Source: Marchantia polymorpha subsp. ruderalis (lineage: Eukaryota > Streptophyta > Marchantiopsida > Marchantiales > Marchantiaceae). From it: 64,000 nt of DNA. The notes under the pieces are model-generated. The model did no database searches. It was given only the letters and a program-made list of their open reading frames with translations, and was not told the origin of the DNA. The position numbers and the translations under genes are program-made. The DNA lies in assembly GCA_037833965.1 (NCBI GenBank), contig AP031352.1, positions 16,472,501 to 16,536,500 of the forward strand, given 5' to 3'. Positions 35,729 to 48,392 of this stretch are shown here, in pieces. Each line of letters starts with the position of its first letter. Within the stretch, counting starts at the first letter, position 1.

Positions 35729-35945
35729 CTTTTTCTCGTGCAATCACGTTCTAGTTCGGGACGTCGACAGTATCTCCATTTGCAAGGAAGAAACCTCTTT
35801 TTGTCGTGCAATGACGTTCTAGTTCGGTACGTCGACAGTATCTCGATTTGCAAGGAAGAAAATAGTTCGAAAAGGGTTTTTACAATATACCGATCTCAAA
35901 ACGTACCGACAAATCTCTCGACTTGCAAGAAATAAAATAGTTATC
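35723..35945 (+). repeat. Tandem duplication of the tRNA 3' end and flank
   Basis: The block from AAACCTCTTTTT (the end of the tRNA plus its terminator) through GACGTCGACAG to TTGCAAGGAAG starts at 35723 and again at 35791, a 68-base period with only a few differences. A third, eroded copy (ACGTACCGAC, TCTCGACTTGCAAGAAA) lies at about 35901-35940. Confidence 0.8.
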
Positions 35946-37879
35946 AATTCGTAGAAAACTACGAATTGCTAGAGAGAAAGTTATATACGGTATGAAATAT
36001 TGGAAGTATAGAATGTAAAACCTAAGTCACCTTTTCACAATCTATTTATTTCCCACTCCCATCCCAAACGAAAGTTTGAATAGATCTCTCCTGTACACAA
36101 ATAACAATTTATTTTATCTGATCGGACTTTTCCACGACAGCCATGCAGTCCACGTCATACATGTATTAATATGAATTCTTGTAGTCTAATAGTTGGGAAC
36201 TATAGTGTGGTGGGAGGAATTGCATTTATCGGATCAAAGTCCTATCAAGCAATATTTTGGCCATGAAGCCAAGTAATAAAAACTATCATGCAAATCTTGA
36301 CACTAAAAAATTGAAGCTCAGTTCACACTTTTGTTCTATTCTTGTTACTTATTGTCATTTTGATTGTTGGGAAGCTCGTTCCAGCTATCAAAATTGTGAG
36401 CTTGTCTCTTTGTCAATAAAATTTGTTTTGAGAGCTCTTCGATTGTCAAAAAATTGCGTTTGTAGATGCTTAGTCGATGGGTTTTGAACTTTCACTCATG
36501 ATATCTTGCTCGCATTTTATAAAATCCGTTGGAGGATAGTCTGATTTCTATTTTTCTGTTACGTATGGGCCGTCCACTGGGATCCAATACCCAATGTGGA
36601 TCGTACACAATCCATAACTCGTTTTGGAACATGGATGACTATGTGGTTGCAGGGCGTCGGAGTATACCATCATATATGTGTTGGATTTCAAACAGTGTTT
36701 TGCGTTCCGTAAAAAAATCATGAAACAATTTTCTCGTTGATTGGGAATAGCGTTTGTTGTATGATTTTTGTTTCAGTATTTTGAATCTTTGTTGAATAAA
36801 ATATGATGTTATGCTACAAATCCAATAAGTTCAAGATTCTGTAGTATTGAACGGCAAAATTTACAAGTTAGTGATCAAAATTGACAGTGATTTATAATCA
36901 ATTTTCAAACCAATATGTGTTTGTTTCTATCGACTTAACACTATCAACAATATTTTGTTCTTGCATTGGCATTAACACATTTGATATTTTTGAATCTCAA
37001 CTTGATTTAAATCATGCAACTCTTTTATTTACAATCTTATTGGCTAAGACAATCTCAACGTGCCATTCTCTTTTAGCTTATTCTAACTTTTGGTTAGATC
37101 ATAGTAATAAACATCTTTATAAGCTACATTTACAAGTTTTTTGAATCACACTATATGGAGACCATATCCACATATTTCAAGTTTACAACTTTTCAAATTG
37201 CTCAAAACATTGATTCTAAGTTCTTTTCTTGGCATAGAGATAGAAGTGTTAGGAAGCTGATTTATAATGAATGATTTGATTTTGATTCAAGCAAGCAAGG
37301 ACAAAATTTGGGTGTTTATGATACATCAGACAAATTCTATGTATTTTCTCGAAAATGTTATAACCACAGCATTCAAAAATACAAAACTGTTTAAGATTTG
37401 AGTTCAGCAATGTCAGAATTAGAATGCAATTCTGAAAACAAAGATAAACTACTTCATTCATTCTTGTAAGCTAAATTGAAATTTTGAACAATTAACCAAG
37501 CGGGAGTGAAATCTTTCGCACGTCAAACTATGGATAGTTCAGCATTTGCTGCGTTGGTTCAGGACGGGAGATGTAACAATGAATGGCCCCGCCAATATTC
37601 GGTAAAGAATTCATTGATCATCAAAGTCGGCTTATTATGACAAGGCTTTAGTGTGAAGCCTAAGAAACAAATATTTTTATGCCGGAAGCAAGACTCATTA
37701 ACAAGGGAACTGCTGGAGTACCTCAAAGCTTTTTAGAGATGATTAGGAGCAGGTTATTTAAATCATATTCTCAATTTCAAGTCATTGATTTCTTTTGATA
37801 GTAAGCTATATTTATTCAACGATGTTAAATCCATGTCATGTTGTGAAGTAATAATTGACTTATATATTGTATCATTTGC
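35946..37879. other. AT-rich spacer, no supported gene
   Basis: A 10-bp perfect hairpin, CAATTCGTAG with a 4-base loop, lies at 35945-35968. Plus-strand frames at 36.3-37.1 kb may be very decayed 5' LINE sequence, but I see no diagnostic motif. LINE-like remnants perhaps begin near 37.55 kb. Confidence 0.4.
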
Positions 37880-39990
37880 TGATTGAATTTTCCAGGTGAG
37901 AAGTAGATTGTATTGGACTGATCATCATCAAAGTATTGGAGAATGCTGCTATATGTGGTTTTTGTGCAATCTTGTCATTTCAGAAGATTGTTTCTATTCA
38001 TACATCAAGAAAGAAGAACTTGGTGATAAACTATTGCATTATCATGATAGATATTGTTTCTGCCAAGTTGTTTGGCAAATTGATAGAGTCAAAGTTGAGT
38101 ACATGGACTGAATATTTCCAAAAGATATCATGGATTTAAGGAGGTTTTTGAATTATATACAATACCATTGCCCCCATATGTTGGACTTACGTGGTTTATG
38201 GTAGAAATCTTAGAGTCATGGAAAAGCTTTGTTTTGGAGCTTCATCGATTTCAAGAAAGATTTTAATATTGTATCTCGTCATCTCTTATGCTCTAAAAGT
38301 CATTGGATTTTCATCAAATCTTCTAGCATCATGTTATATCATTATGTTTGTATCAAAATCAACAAATCTCAAACTCAAGATATCTTGAGTTTCATTAAAT
38401 TCATTCAAAGTTGTACTATCTTTCCTTTTCTTTTTGGAGTTTTCATAGATGATATAAATGGTTGGAGTAATGTGGTAGCCAAGGTGTTAAGCTTTAATAC
38501 TTTGTCATCAAAGTTGTACTGCGTATGATATCATATTACTAACACATGACATTAGTTTAAAAAACACCTAGAAATTTTGACAAGATTATGTATTCATAAT
38601 AAGATGAAGATTAATACAAAGAAGTCTAAAGTCAATATAGTGGAAATTGGATCCAAGTTTGTGTTTTTTTATAAAGATTTACTATTAGATTAAGTGAAAG
38701 AATACAAATATATAAGTGTTGATTTTTCTAGAAACTGTAGTTGAACATTTGGCGTGCAAAAGAGAGTAGAAGTTATATGCAAAAGAGAATAGAAGCTAGT
38801 TACAAAGAGTACAAATTTATGATCAAAGTGGTATAAAAGAGTACGTCTAGTGTCTTGGTATTTTAAAAAATCTTGATTAAAAGATTAGTGTTGACCGTAG
38901 TTTCATATGGATTCCAATTAAGTTTGTAAGAAAACAAGTTTGCAGCGCATGAAGAGGATGCAAAAGATATTCTTACAAGAAAAAAATGGGGGAACAAATT
39001 CAAACTCTATATGTTATTGTCCTTGCGGAGACATGTTATCTACCTCTAGAACTGAAGTTCTTTACTTGACCATCACTTACATAAGGAAGATGAAATATTT
39101 TTATGTTTTTCGCTTTCTTCTTCAATATTAGAGTGCCATACGTTCCATTGAATGCTTTGCGGATGTGTTGACTTGATCTTTGAAGTGAAATCTGGCAGAT
39201 CATCATTAGAAGTTGCAATTGAAGTCACTTTACAAACATAAAATGACATTTTTTCAACATTATTTGGATCACACTAGACACAAAAATGCAGTTTTATCAA
39301 CTTCATGTTAATACTATGCATGTATATCGTGAACATTAATACCTACTTGCGGAGAATTTTTACGTTTTTACTTCATATTTTTGCTCAACACAACACTAGA
39401 TCTCACATACTTGAAATTGAGTAAAGACTATGATTTACTATAGATGACAATGAGGATGTATACTTCATATTACTTCATAACACAACACTAGATATCATAG
39501 ACTTGAAATTAAGGAAGTACGATGAAATACTTTTGATAAGAGTGAACGTCCGTACTTCATATTATTGCTCAACATAACACTGGATTTCAAAAAATTGGAT
39601 CTGAAGAGTGATGGTGCTATACTATTTGATAGGAGTGAATGGGTTTGTAGGTTATGTGACGCAGGAAATATTGAGTATAAAAAACATTTGTTTGTTACAT
39701 GTACTAGATATGAAAAGATTAGACTGGCCGTAAGATAGATGTGAAGAATTTTTATTCTTTATTATAGCTTGTGTCTTTTGATTTGATTGTTATATTAGTT
39801 ATGTCATTTTTCAATAATCTAATGCTTTGGGCACTTGCAAATGGTAGTTCTTTAGTATCTTTTATGATCTTTAATCTTTTAAATAGGTGTTTAGAATCCT
39901 TTTTTGGTTAGTGTATGTTTGACTTATGAGGTGTTTTTTGAACTTTTGATCCTCTGGTGCTCACGAACTTGATCTATTTATCATATACCC
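37880..39990 (+). mobile_element. LINE relic: reverse transcriptase to 3' end
   Basis: Ordered but broken RT motifs on the plus strand. About 38020-38100: YCIIMIDIVSAKLFGKLIES, corresponding to NYRTI...AKLFGKLIE. About 38230: FWSFIDFKKDFNIVSRHLL, which is RT motif A (FIDFKKAFD) with the metal-binding aspartate position retained in IDFKKDF. About 38430: FPFLFGVFIDDI (compare SPTLFGLFID). The zinc-knuckle is at about 39640: CRLCDAGNIEYKKHLFVTC. Then KNFYSLL and the 3' tail near 39.95 kb. Frames shift many times, so it is inactive. It is the same family as 6720-7300. Confidence 0.8.
39370..39645 (+). repeat. 92-bp tandem triplication inside the LINE
   Basis: ACTTCATATT begins at 39370, 39462 and 39554, an exact 92-base period, and each is followed by CTCAACA- or CATAACA-type CAACACTAGAT sequence. 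Each unit encodes the segment before the zinc-knuckle that the 7.1-kb copy shows once (RHRIGS..LEIEE). Confidence 0.8.
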
Positions 39991-42900
39991 TTGCCATTTT
40001 TTTTTATTTAATTGATTGAAAACTATCTGATTTTTTAGATCTATTCAAGAAAATTTCCTATCAGCTGTTTTTTTCCAAAATGCACAAAACATGTGTAAAA
40101 CATAAGCAATCAAGTGAAAATATTATTATAGAGATTTCAAGATTTTCAAGGTTGATGTACAACAATAATAATGCTATATCCGTTTCCATTTTAAGTTTAC
40201 TTCTGAGTGTTTTATTTCAATGCTTTAATTGATCTCTCCTTATGCCACAAGTACCAAACCAATTGCTAGAAGTCAAATTTGTGTTTGTTTACTTATTATG
40301 TGAAAAGTAGAAGGTATGTAGTGATATAACCCATATTATCTAGAATCAGATTTTGCTTGATGTACCGTCTATAAACAATTATACCATCCCATGAAATATA
40401 TGTTTCAAAATTAGACTGTATTCTATGATTTTATTGGAAAAAATAGCTAAAAAATTCATGTTTTTCTTCACATCAGATTTTACAATATTTCATCAAAAAT
40501 CATGGATATTTTTACTAGCATCACCCCATAGATATCTTCAAAAAGTAGAATTGACAATTTGACATGAAACACATATCTTTATTGATCCAGTGTGAAGTAA
40601 TATATCTACTATGAGTTATGAGAAAGAATGTTCATGTAACATATTAATGCCAAATTTATTTTACTTTTGATTTATATAATGTCATTGTGGATAGATTTAT
40701 ATTGAAGTATATCCAGGAATCCATTCTTTTTACAAATAAAGTAAGATTGTAAGGAATTTTTTGTTACCTAGATATTATGTTAACTATTATCGTTACATAT
40801 TTTGATCAAATATGATTGATGAAAAATTATTTATAATCAAAGAATCAGGGATTTTCTATTTTTTTTTATAGAAGTTTTGATTCCAAGAAGATAGTTGTTA
40901 TTTTTTCCAGATTTGTATATATTGTTACATTGATAGTTCTTCATTCATTCATTATAGCTGAATTGTATGGTGTTTGTCCATACAATTCAGCTATAGAATA
41001 AATGTCAAGATGTCTTGAATGAGTTGGGATATTCAAATTATCTTCTTTCACATTTCATTCATGTGGTTTCGATTTCTAAAACTTGAATCTGAATATATTG
41101 AAACTCTTAAGATTTGAAAGACACTCAATAAATCAAACTTCACAATTAATTGCAAAATGTTTGTAATGCGCTAGTAATAAATAAAATACCTTGACAGTTT
41201 TGAATTTCAAAATATTCAAAACACTTCGCCAATTATTAAATTTATCATAAAACAATTTGCACAATGCAATAGAACAATCACATCACAAGTTTTCAACGGT
41301 TACTCCAATCAATGCAAAATTTACAACATGTTATAATTCAAATTCTTCTTTAAAATATTATTTTAAAGTAGTTTTAGTAGCAAAAATGATAATCACTTTC
41401 GATTTTTTTTATTGAACGTTAACTGTCGATTAAAATTTTATCTTCAAATCTTTCTCTATCATATTCATATCAAATCTATCTATAACCTTAGATTTTATTT
41501 ATTTCTATGGATTAATTGATGTTTCAAAAATCAAATAACTTTTTGCAAAGGAATTATTCATTTGTAACTTTTATACTTCATACTTGATATTTTTAATTGA
41601 TCAAAATTTTCAATCTTTGAACCTATCTATGACATATGTTGTCAACAGTTTAAATTTTGTCATATTTTTTTCAAATATAACTCTAACATATCGCTAGATT
41701 CTTACAAAAGCTCGAATAATTGTTAATTTTTTGATAAGTTTCTTAATAGCAATAAAAAGCGTAAATAATGAAATTTACTGAAAAGAATTTTACATAAATC
41801 TGACTGAATTTTTCAGTTTCAACCAAATAAATATTGTAGATTTTAATAGAGAAATAATGAATATTTTATTTAATAATATATATATATCAAAAATTCAAAT
41901 GTGCCAAGTAGAGTTGTAAACTCAAAATCAATTAGCAAGTTTATCACTTGAAAATAAAAATTTTGAAAAAACTTTAAGGAATATTTTTCTTTGAACTATC
42001 AAAATTATAATAATTATAGATTCATAAGTGTTCATGAATGCAACAAAAGATTCATCCAAATCCATAATATCAATATTAAAACTAATGTTAGTTTGTAAGT
42101 TTCAAATTACATGATAAAATTTAGAAAGCAAAAGAATGAGATTTAAATATATTATCATTTATTTCATAAATCTAGCATTTGATAAAAATCAAAACAAGTT
42201 CAAAATTTAATCTTGATAAACAGATCAAATATTGATGAGAAAAGTTATATCTCTAAAGTTTCACCATATCTTCACTCCGAATACTTCAAGTTCTCAACTT
42301 AGCTTAGCAACTCGACAATAAGTATCAAACTTAGAGTTTTATGATGTACTTGATTATTCAAGTTTGATTTAAATTTAATCCACTTCCTCATCGCCATCGA
42401 TACTTAATCACTTTTGATCTGTCATGTTTTCCACATCAAAAGACTAGGATATCACGCATGTCATGATAACTTTTTTGTACTAATTGAGATCATGACAATT
42501 TTGCTTGTTATATTATGAGTATCATACGCTATTTATTTATTACAGCTGCAAATATATGAATTTTGGTTGACAGTTTTCATCCATTTAATTCACATTTTCC
42601 TTACTGTAAGATTTTTCTTTGGCTTGATTCAGATGTATGCATATTTCATATGTAATTAACTATCTCAAATACAATGAAATCAGTAAGAATTGTTCTTTAT
42701 TGTAAAAACTTATGATACCAATATCAAATAGATGGATAAGGATGATTTGTATGTAATAAGGTTGCTTTTGGTTTATGAAATATCTGTACTTCATTATGTA
42801 GAGTAAAAAATTGCAAACTTGTAAAATGTGTTATTAAAACTATATTAAGAATCACACATTGTTTTAAAAGAAGACAAGTAGTCATGGCTCTCTATATCAA

Positions 42901-43300
42901 TAGATGGCAAGGATGTTTCCATGGATCTAAACACTAGTTGATGCAACTCACAATGTATCAATCTAATTATCCAAATAGATAGTGAAGAAGTGGAAAAATC
43001 CCTCAAGCCTAAGAATTCATAAGACATACAAAATATTCTCTGCAAAAGTTAAAGATCTTCCTTAAGAGTTAACAGAGCTTGCCGCTAACATTCTTACATA
43101 CACATAATGTTGCAAGTTGTAACATGTGTGGAAGTCACTCTCTCGAATAGAAGATTTGGAAGATGCCTTGAATCACGAGATATGTGAAGGCGAAGAGAGA
43201 AGAAAGAAAATAGAAGAAAAGTAGACGCAGGAAATAAACACGAAGGCAAACATCCACGGGAAACTATACAGAGTCCAACGAAGGCAACAGACACCGCAAC
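39991..43300. other. AT-rich spacer, no supported gene
   Basis: About 75% AT to 42.8 kb, with a perfect hairpin (listed). From about 42.85 kb the composition becomes more balanced, leading into the 43-kb frame. Confidence 0.45.
40953..40995. repeat. Perfect 18-bp hairpin
   Basis: TATAGCTGAATTGTATGG pairs exactly with the sequence at 40978-40995 across the 7-base loop TGTTTGT. The flanks continue with weaker complementarity. Confidence 0.85.
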
Positions 43301-43328
43301 AGACTAGAGACCCTTGGGTCTCTAGTCT
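43301..43328. repeat. Perfect 13-bp inverted repeat with a 2-base loop
   Basis: AGACTAGAGACCC, TT, then the exact complement. It lies just upstream of the open frame at 43389. It is a near-palindrome and too short for a typical plant miRNA precursor. Confidence 0.85.
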
Positions 43329-43388
43329 CTGGCCAATAAGTTGGAAGATGCTCGGAGCAGCACTCGCAGCATTTGCAAACGCTCCAAA

Positions 43389-43682
43389 ATGCGACACAAA
43401 ATCTCTTCGTCAAAGCACAGTACAGCACAAATCCGGGAGGAAACGGGCTCGTTGAGACTGCCACAACCAAACTCAGGCTACTGGAGATCGGATAATTTAG
43501 TCGACGAGTATGTTATATCCGGTATAAGAAGTACTAACGAAGAAGGAAGCAGAACATCGTGTATATATAATGAGGGCAAACAGGACAGGAACAGATTCCG
43601 TAACAAGGTGCAGAGCATGCTTCGAAACTGGCTTCCTGACAAACATGAAATACTAACGAAAGATGAAACTTCGTCCAGGTAG
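43389..43682 (+). CDS. Unrecognised basic open frame, 97 codons
   Basis: The frame is open from 43326, with the first ATG at 43389 (MRHKISSSKHSTAQIREE). It is basic and polar, with RNRFRNKVQSMLRNWLPDK near the end. The stop overlaps a donor-like sequence (TCCAG|gtag), so this may be one exon of a longer gene, but I found no phase-matched continuation. No domain is recognised. Confidence 0.3.
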   Translation: MRHKISSSKHSTAQIREETGSLRLPQPNSGYWRSDNLVDEYVISGIRSTNEEGSRTSCIYNEGKQDRNRFRNKVQSMLRNWLPDKHEILTKDETSSR

Positions 43683-43689
43683 TCGTGCA

Positions 43690-46265
43690 TATGTTACAAG
43701 CTGCACATGCTCGTCCTGTTTAACTCTGTGAGGCCTGTTCAGTGGTCTATGTGAAGTCTGCACAATCGCAGAGGATAGTCAGTTGAACTGTTTCTTTGAT
43801 TTCACCCGTCGTGTGGCCGCAACACGGCAAATGCTAATCGGAACAGTTGAACATACAGTAGAGATTTGCCCTTTGAGGTTAATCAATTGACTACTCTTCG
43901 AATTACAATGCAGACTTCAGATGTTAGATATGGAGTATCGTCGCCAGCTACATCTCAGCGCGAGCGGAAGAATGAGATGCAAGTCAACTTAGTCCTCTGA
44001 CTACAGCAGGGGAGAACACAATAGAGGAAGAAGTCATGGAATGATGGAATCAGCGATGAATGAGAACTAAATGTTTGCCAAAGATACAACTTGGGCTGGA
44101 GATCAGGCACCAACCCTCATCTTGTAATCTAAAACCAGCATCTGGCACACAACTGGTTACAAAAGATAGCTTTTTTGGAAAGAAACGAATACTGGAAGTC
44201 CACAGGTTGTAAACGCATCACGACCAAAGCAAAATCAATGAAACACCGTACAAAGATTGAAGGTAGGTGAAAGCTGGAATGCATGAAACGAACAAATCCT
44301 TGACATTTAACTTGCGTCTGGGTGAGTACGACGAGCAGCATAAAACAGAGTAGGAAGACCAATCGCACGGTACAGTGGTGACTGAATTCTCACGATGCAC
44401 ATCAAACCTTCACCACTTGGGGAAGCTGTCTGATGTCATGTCAGGATCCATGCAGAAAGCGCTCCTCGTATATATCAAGCGTAAACATCCGCGCCAAATC
44501 CAGTGAGGTTGGGTCAGCTTCTATCGCCAACTTCATTCGGTTCTGATAGAAGCTCATGAAGTGAAACATCACCAGTACAATTGCTAAAAGAGTTGGTCTA
44601 GAGATGAGAAGGAGACTGAAATATTGTCTCCAAATTACTGGCGTTCAACTTCTGTCTTTGTTCCACTACACAACACTAGAATACTTTAAATGAACTCTTG
44701 GAAAAGCTTTACTATACAGCTGTTTTGCTATGAAGTTCCAGACCTGACCATACTAAATCTTGGAGCATGGAGCCGAAGTCCACCATAGTTGAACATTTCC
44801 CTTTGTACAAAATTTGCAGAGCTGGATGCTGTAGTTTACGTGTAAATTATTATTTTGTTCTGTTGGTATGAATATATCACGCAAACTCCGCCGGTTGATG
44901 TCCATCCCAGACATTAGCAACTATCATCCCCAAAACAGGATTGAGAACCTGGCACAACCTCCTGGCACAACCTCCTGACACATTGACATGCCGAGCGGTC
45001 AATCAGTTTATAAGTGAAGTCACACCTATTCATAAGAATCTGTAGAATTGGGCGACGTGTTTAGCTCCCGTCGATCTCCCGTTCGCATGGCGTCTAAGGG
45101 CAGCATGCTTCAACCTTACATGGAAAAGAGAAGGTGAGGAGTTCAAATCGGTAAGAACAGCGCTCCATCGTTTTTACTGGGAGGAAGTTGAGCCACCACT
45201 CCAAGGACAGGCATCTCACGATCAAGGCAATGAAAGTCTTTGAGGATCACTTTGTAATCACTCTAGCAGGACCATCCTCCTGTCTTCAGACTGGAGAACG
45301 AGTTCTTCGTCGTTTGCCCGTTATCCAAATAATTTTTTATGCAGTCAATAAGCTCATCAGAAGGCTACATAGATGATTCCGATAAACTTTGCACCATCAA
45401 ATCATTTAAATATGAAAGAAGTCTTAGGCTGCGAACAAGAAACACTCGTATATTTATAAGACAAAATTATCGTTCTACTTTGAATTTCCTCATTATGGAG
45501 TCAGCTTCTTCACATAAAATTCCGATCACTTTCTGACACTTTGAACTTCAACCTTTCCACAGTAACTTGAAATTGATCTTGCAGTGCTTTGCTGATAGCA
45601 AGGGGGACTGTGATTTCAAAATCTGCAGAATTCATTTAGGATAAAAAATTATTGCTCTCTGATTCTTCAACACAACTGTTCTGCTGTGAAGGAAAGTCTG
45701 GCGATAATCGAGAATGGTCTTTGCGAGTCGTTAGTTGTCGAATGTACGTAGCACAGGTACAACTTCATGACGTGCCTTACAGATCTGCGATGCCCTGCAG
45801 CATATAAATCACTACTTTGATGGTTTTTCGTCATTCTGTACACGGACTTTGCGCATGACGTAAGGATAAAAATCAGGTCCAGACGTATGCCAAATCCTGA
45901 GTGAGCCTCAACTTTTGTAGTGACGCAGTCTCTCTGGTTTAAAATTTCAGTTTGAGCTGAGAAACGGGCCCAGACATCTCAAAACTGTACGTGACCTCGT
46001 ACGAATACTAATACCAGCCAAAGCGGATCGTGAAGCTCGATCGGGTGCCTCTGACCAATCCAATGTCTGGAATATATGAGAAAAGGTCTCAGACAGTTAT
46101 GGGCTACAAGAGTCCCTGTACATAATTACTTGTACAATTCGTGTTCCCCCATTTTTGCTCGTGGCAAATCCTTGCAGTACATAGCAGTACCAGTTGCATG
46201 GCATTAATCGCATGTACATGCTTCCCTCATGGTCATGGATGGATCAGTCTTGCTCGCATCACTTT
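43690..46265. other. Balanced-composition region, no gene resolved
   Basis: Only short frames. A minus-strand frame at 44129-44368 contains a signal-peptide-like stretch (MLLVVLTQTQVKCQG) without further support. At 44950-44980 ACCTCCTGGCACA is repeated twice. A short B-box-like GTTCAAATC at 45141 lacks a cloverleaf. Confidence 0.3.
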
Positions 46266-47480
46266 TTACAGGCACTTCAAAGTATGCAATGAAGGTACCT
46301 CCCTCATGTAGCCACCTTTAGTTTGCTTTCCGATGGTCCAGTCACGTCCCGTCCCGTTCCAAGCCTCAGTCAATGAAGTACCACAAAGTATGCGCGTCTT
46401 GCTTTGATTCTGCGAAGCTCTCCTTTCTCTTTGAAGCTTTTTGGCACTGAACGGATCATCCTGATAGACAAGTACAGGCGTTAGCGTTCCTTCGCTCCCC
46501 AGTACCTGTTGCTGCCCAGAAATTTTCGGCAGAAGTCTCTTCAGGTACTCGAAGATAGCTTTCGAGAACAAATCACGGCGTGATGAGGTAAAAGCAGGAC
46601 ACATCTTTGAATCAAATACACGTCGGAGGTGGGAAAAGAAGATGCTGGTTGTAAGAAGTGAAGCCAGTGACCATTTACAGCCCAGAGGCAAGCTTTCCAA
46701 GGCACAAATTACGCAGACTTTACGCCCTGATTGTCGACTGCAAAGGTTGAGGAACAATTGTCCTCTTGAGGAGAACTTTCGTCGACAATTTTCAAACTCC
46801 GGATGGTCTCGAAGTGAAAAGGCGATGGAATAAGGAGACCAGGTCTGCAGGCTCGATCCATCGAGACTGGATCGAGGGTCGTGCTATCTATCCAGTATAA
46901 GCGGAGGTCTTCCGAGACACTGAACAGCTTCATGCTCCAGAAAGTGGCTTTGCTGCCTCGTGATGTACAGGAGTCGTGGGGTGTTATCTACTGATTTGTT
47001 GAGTCCCTGTAAAGCCGCAAGTTGCTTGCCTCCATATCCAGCAACACAATCCACTCGGATTTCCTTCACATCCGCTGCCTAGACTTTCGTCTCCCATACT
47101 TTCTCAACTGCTGATGCTTTTGGATCTTCTGAGATCTAGAAATGGAGCACTGCAAAGTTAAGGTTAAGAATAAGATTTTTCTCCTGGATAAATTGCAAGC
47201 CATCTTCAGGGCAGACCAACCGCTCCCCTGGCTTTGCCTTGCAAGACGATACATACACATTCAGACGAACCAGATTCCTATGCTCAGTATAGGATCTGGT
47301 GATAATATGTTTTGATGTAAAAGTAAAAGTGCGAACGGAAATATTTGAGTACGAGGCAACGATAACGTGTATATGGGTGCACATACACCTTGAAAGTGAA
47401 AAACATGAATGATGGACAGAATGATTCCGGAGAGCTATCACCTCAACCATACAAGTGGAATTTTCAAAGACTGCAAGCAT
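46266..47480 (-). pseudogene. Fragmented coding potential of unknown identity
   Basis: Four minus-strand blocks look protein-like but lie in different frames. 47293-47136 contains EHRNLVRLNVYVSS and ERLVCPEDGLQF. 47110-46884 contains EKVWETKV, an in-frame TAG, then VKEIRVDCVAGYGGKQLAAL. 46933-46709 starts MKLFSVSEDLRLYW. 46757-46266 is a 163-codon frame with FEYLKRLLPKISGQQQVLG. I found no set of splice sites joining them in phase. Either an unresolved spliced gene or an old pseudogene; HRNLVRL alone recalls kinases but nothing around it supports that. Confidence 0.25.
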
Positions 47481-47722
47481 TCAATTGCTGGGAGTGGCTT
47501 AAGCGACTTGGGTGTGGGGCCCTTAATTTTTGTAGAGAGCTTGGAACATCGACGGCTGTGACCATTCGATGGAGCTCCAATCAGCAGGCGATAAAGGCGT
47601 ATCCGAGTCGGCTTCAGATGTCGGACCAGGGCTTTGACTTCGATGTATTCACAGCTTCACATTCCAGACCGAAATTCGTCCGTTACATGCCAGTTCGACC
47701 GTATATGGAAGGAAATCGGTGA
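47405..47722 (+). CDS. Unrecognised 105-codon open frame
   Basis: A true ATG at 47405 (MNDGQNDSGELSPQPYKW), stop at 47722. It shares the peptide QPYKW and the DNA around it with the frame at 48678-48878, which could be coincidence or a small duplication. No domain is recognised. It lies antisense to the start of the fragmented minus-strand blocks. Confidence 0.25.
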   Translation: MNDGQNDSGELSPQPYKWNFQRLQAFNCWEWLKRLGCGALNFCRELGTSTAVTIRWSSNQQAIKAYPSRLQMSDQGFDFDVFTASHSRPKFVRYMPVRPYMEGNR

Positions 47723-48361
47723 ACTCAAACTACCGTATTGTATAGAACCGGTCCTGCTAGAATTTTCATCGAAATGAGTAGAGACTTGTATTTGAGGTGA
47801 AATTCAGACGACGACGACGATGTACCCTGCAAGCACTTACAGGCCGTGATATGGGTGGTGTCTGTCGGTCACGGACGAATACGAATCTGTACCGTGAGCA
47901 CTTGAAAAATATTGGTTGAGTGCAGCATATACGGAACCACATTCCGGAAGGGTTACATTTATGCAGGTACCTTCGCTTATCATACCTCTGGATGTGACCT
48001 CGACATCTCTTATGATTGGAAATCAGCAATTCTTCGGCGAATCATTGTGCACGTCGTGACAAAGATCTGCACTATAAGTTGCAAACAGGAATTCAGCTGC
48101 GATTATCATCCTTGAATCTACTGAGTCGGATGTCATCCATGCTTGGCATCCATGCTTATACAACGAATACAGTTAAACTCTTCGTGAGTGATATAGCCAA
48201 CTAAGATGGGGTGTCACGATCCCACTTAAGTCATGTGTCTTTGCTAATGTAGTGCATTCAAAATATTCATCTTACAGGGGACTTGGCACGATCTTAGCAT
48301 GAACAAATGGCACCCAGACGAATAAAGAGGACGGATACCAAAGTCTGCTGAAGTTTTGGTT

Positions 48362-48392
48362 TTCTTCCTCGTTCAATAAGAACGAGGAAGAA
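48362..48392. repeat. Perfect 13-bp hairpin
   Basis: TTCTTCCTCGTTC, a 5-base loop AATAA, then the exact complement. Confidence 0.8.

Noticed and set aside
45100-45180. GTTCAAATC B-box as a tRNA gene
   Set aside because: No acceptor or anticodon stem can be formed around it.
47260-47300. EHRNLVRL as a receptor-kinase exon
   Set aside because: The residues after it do not follow kinase subdomains and no other kinase motif lies nearby.
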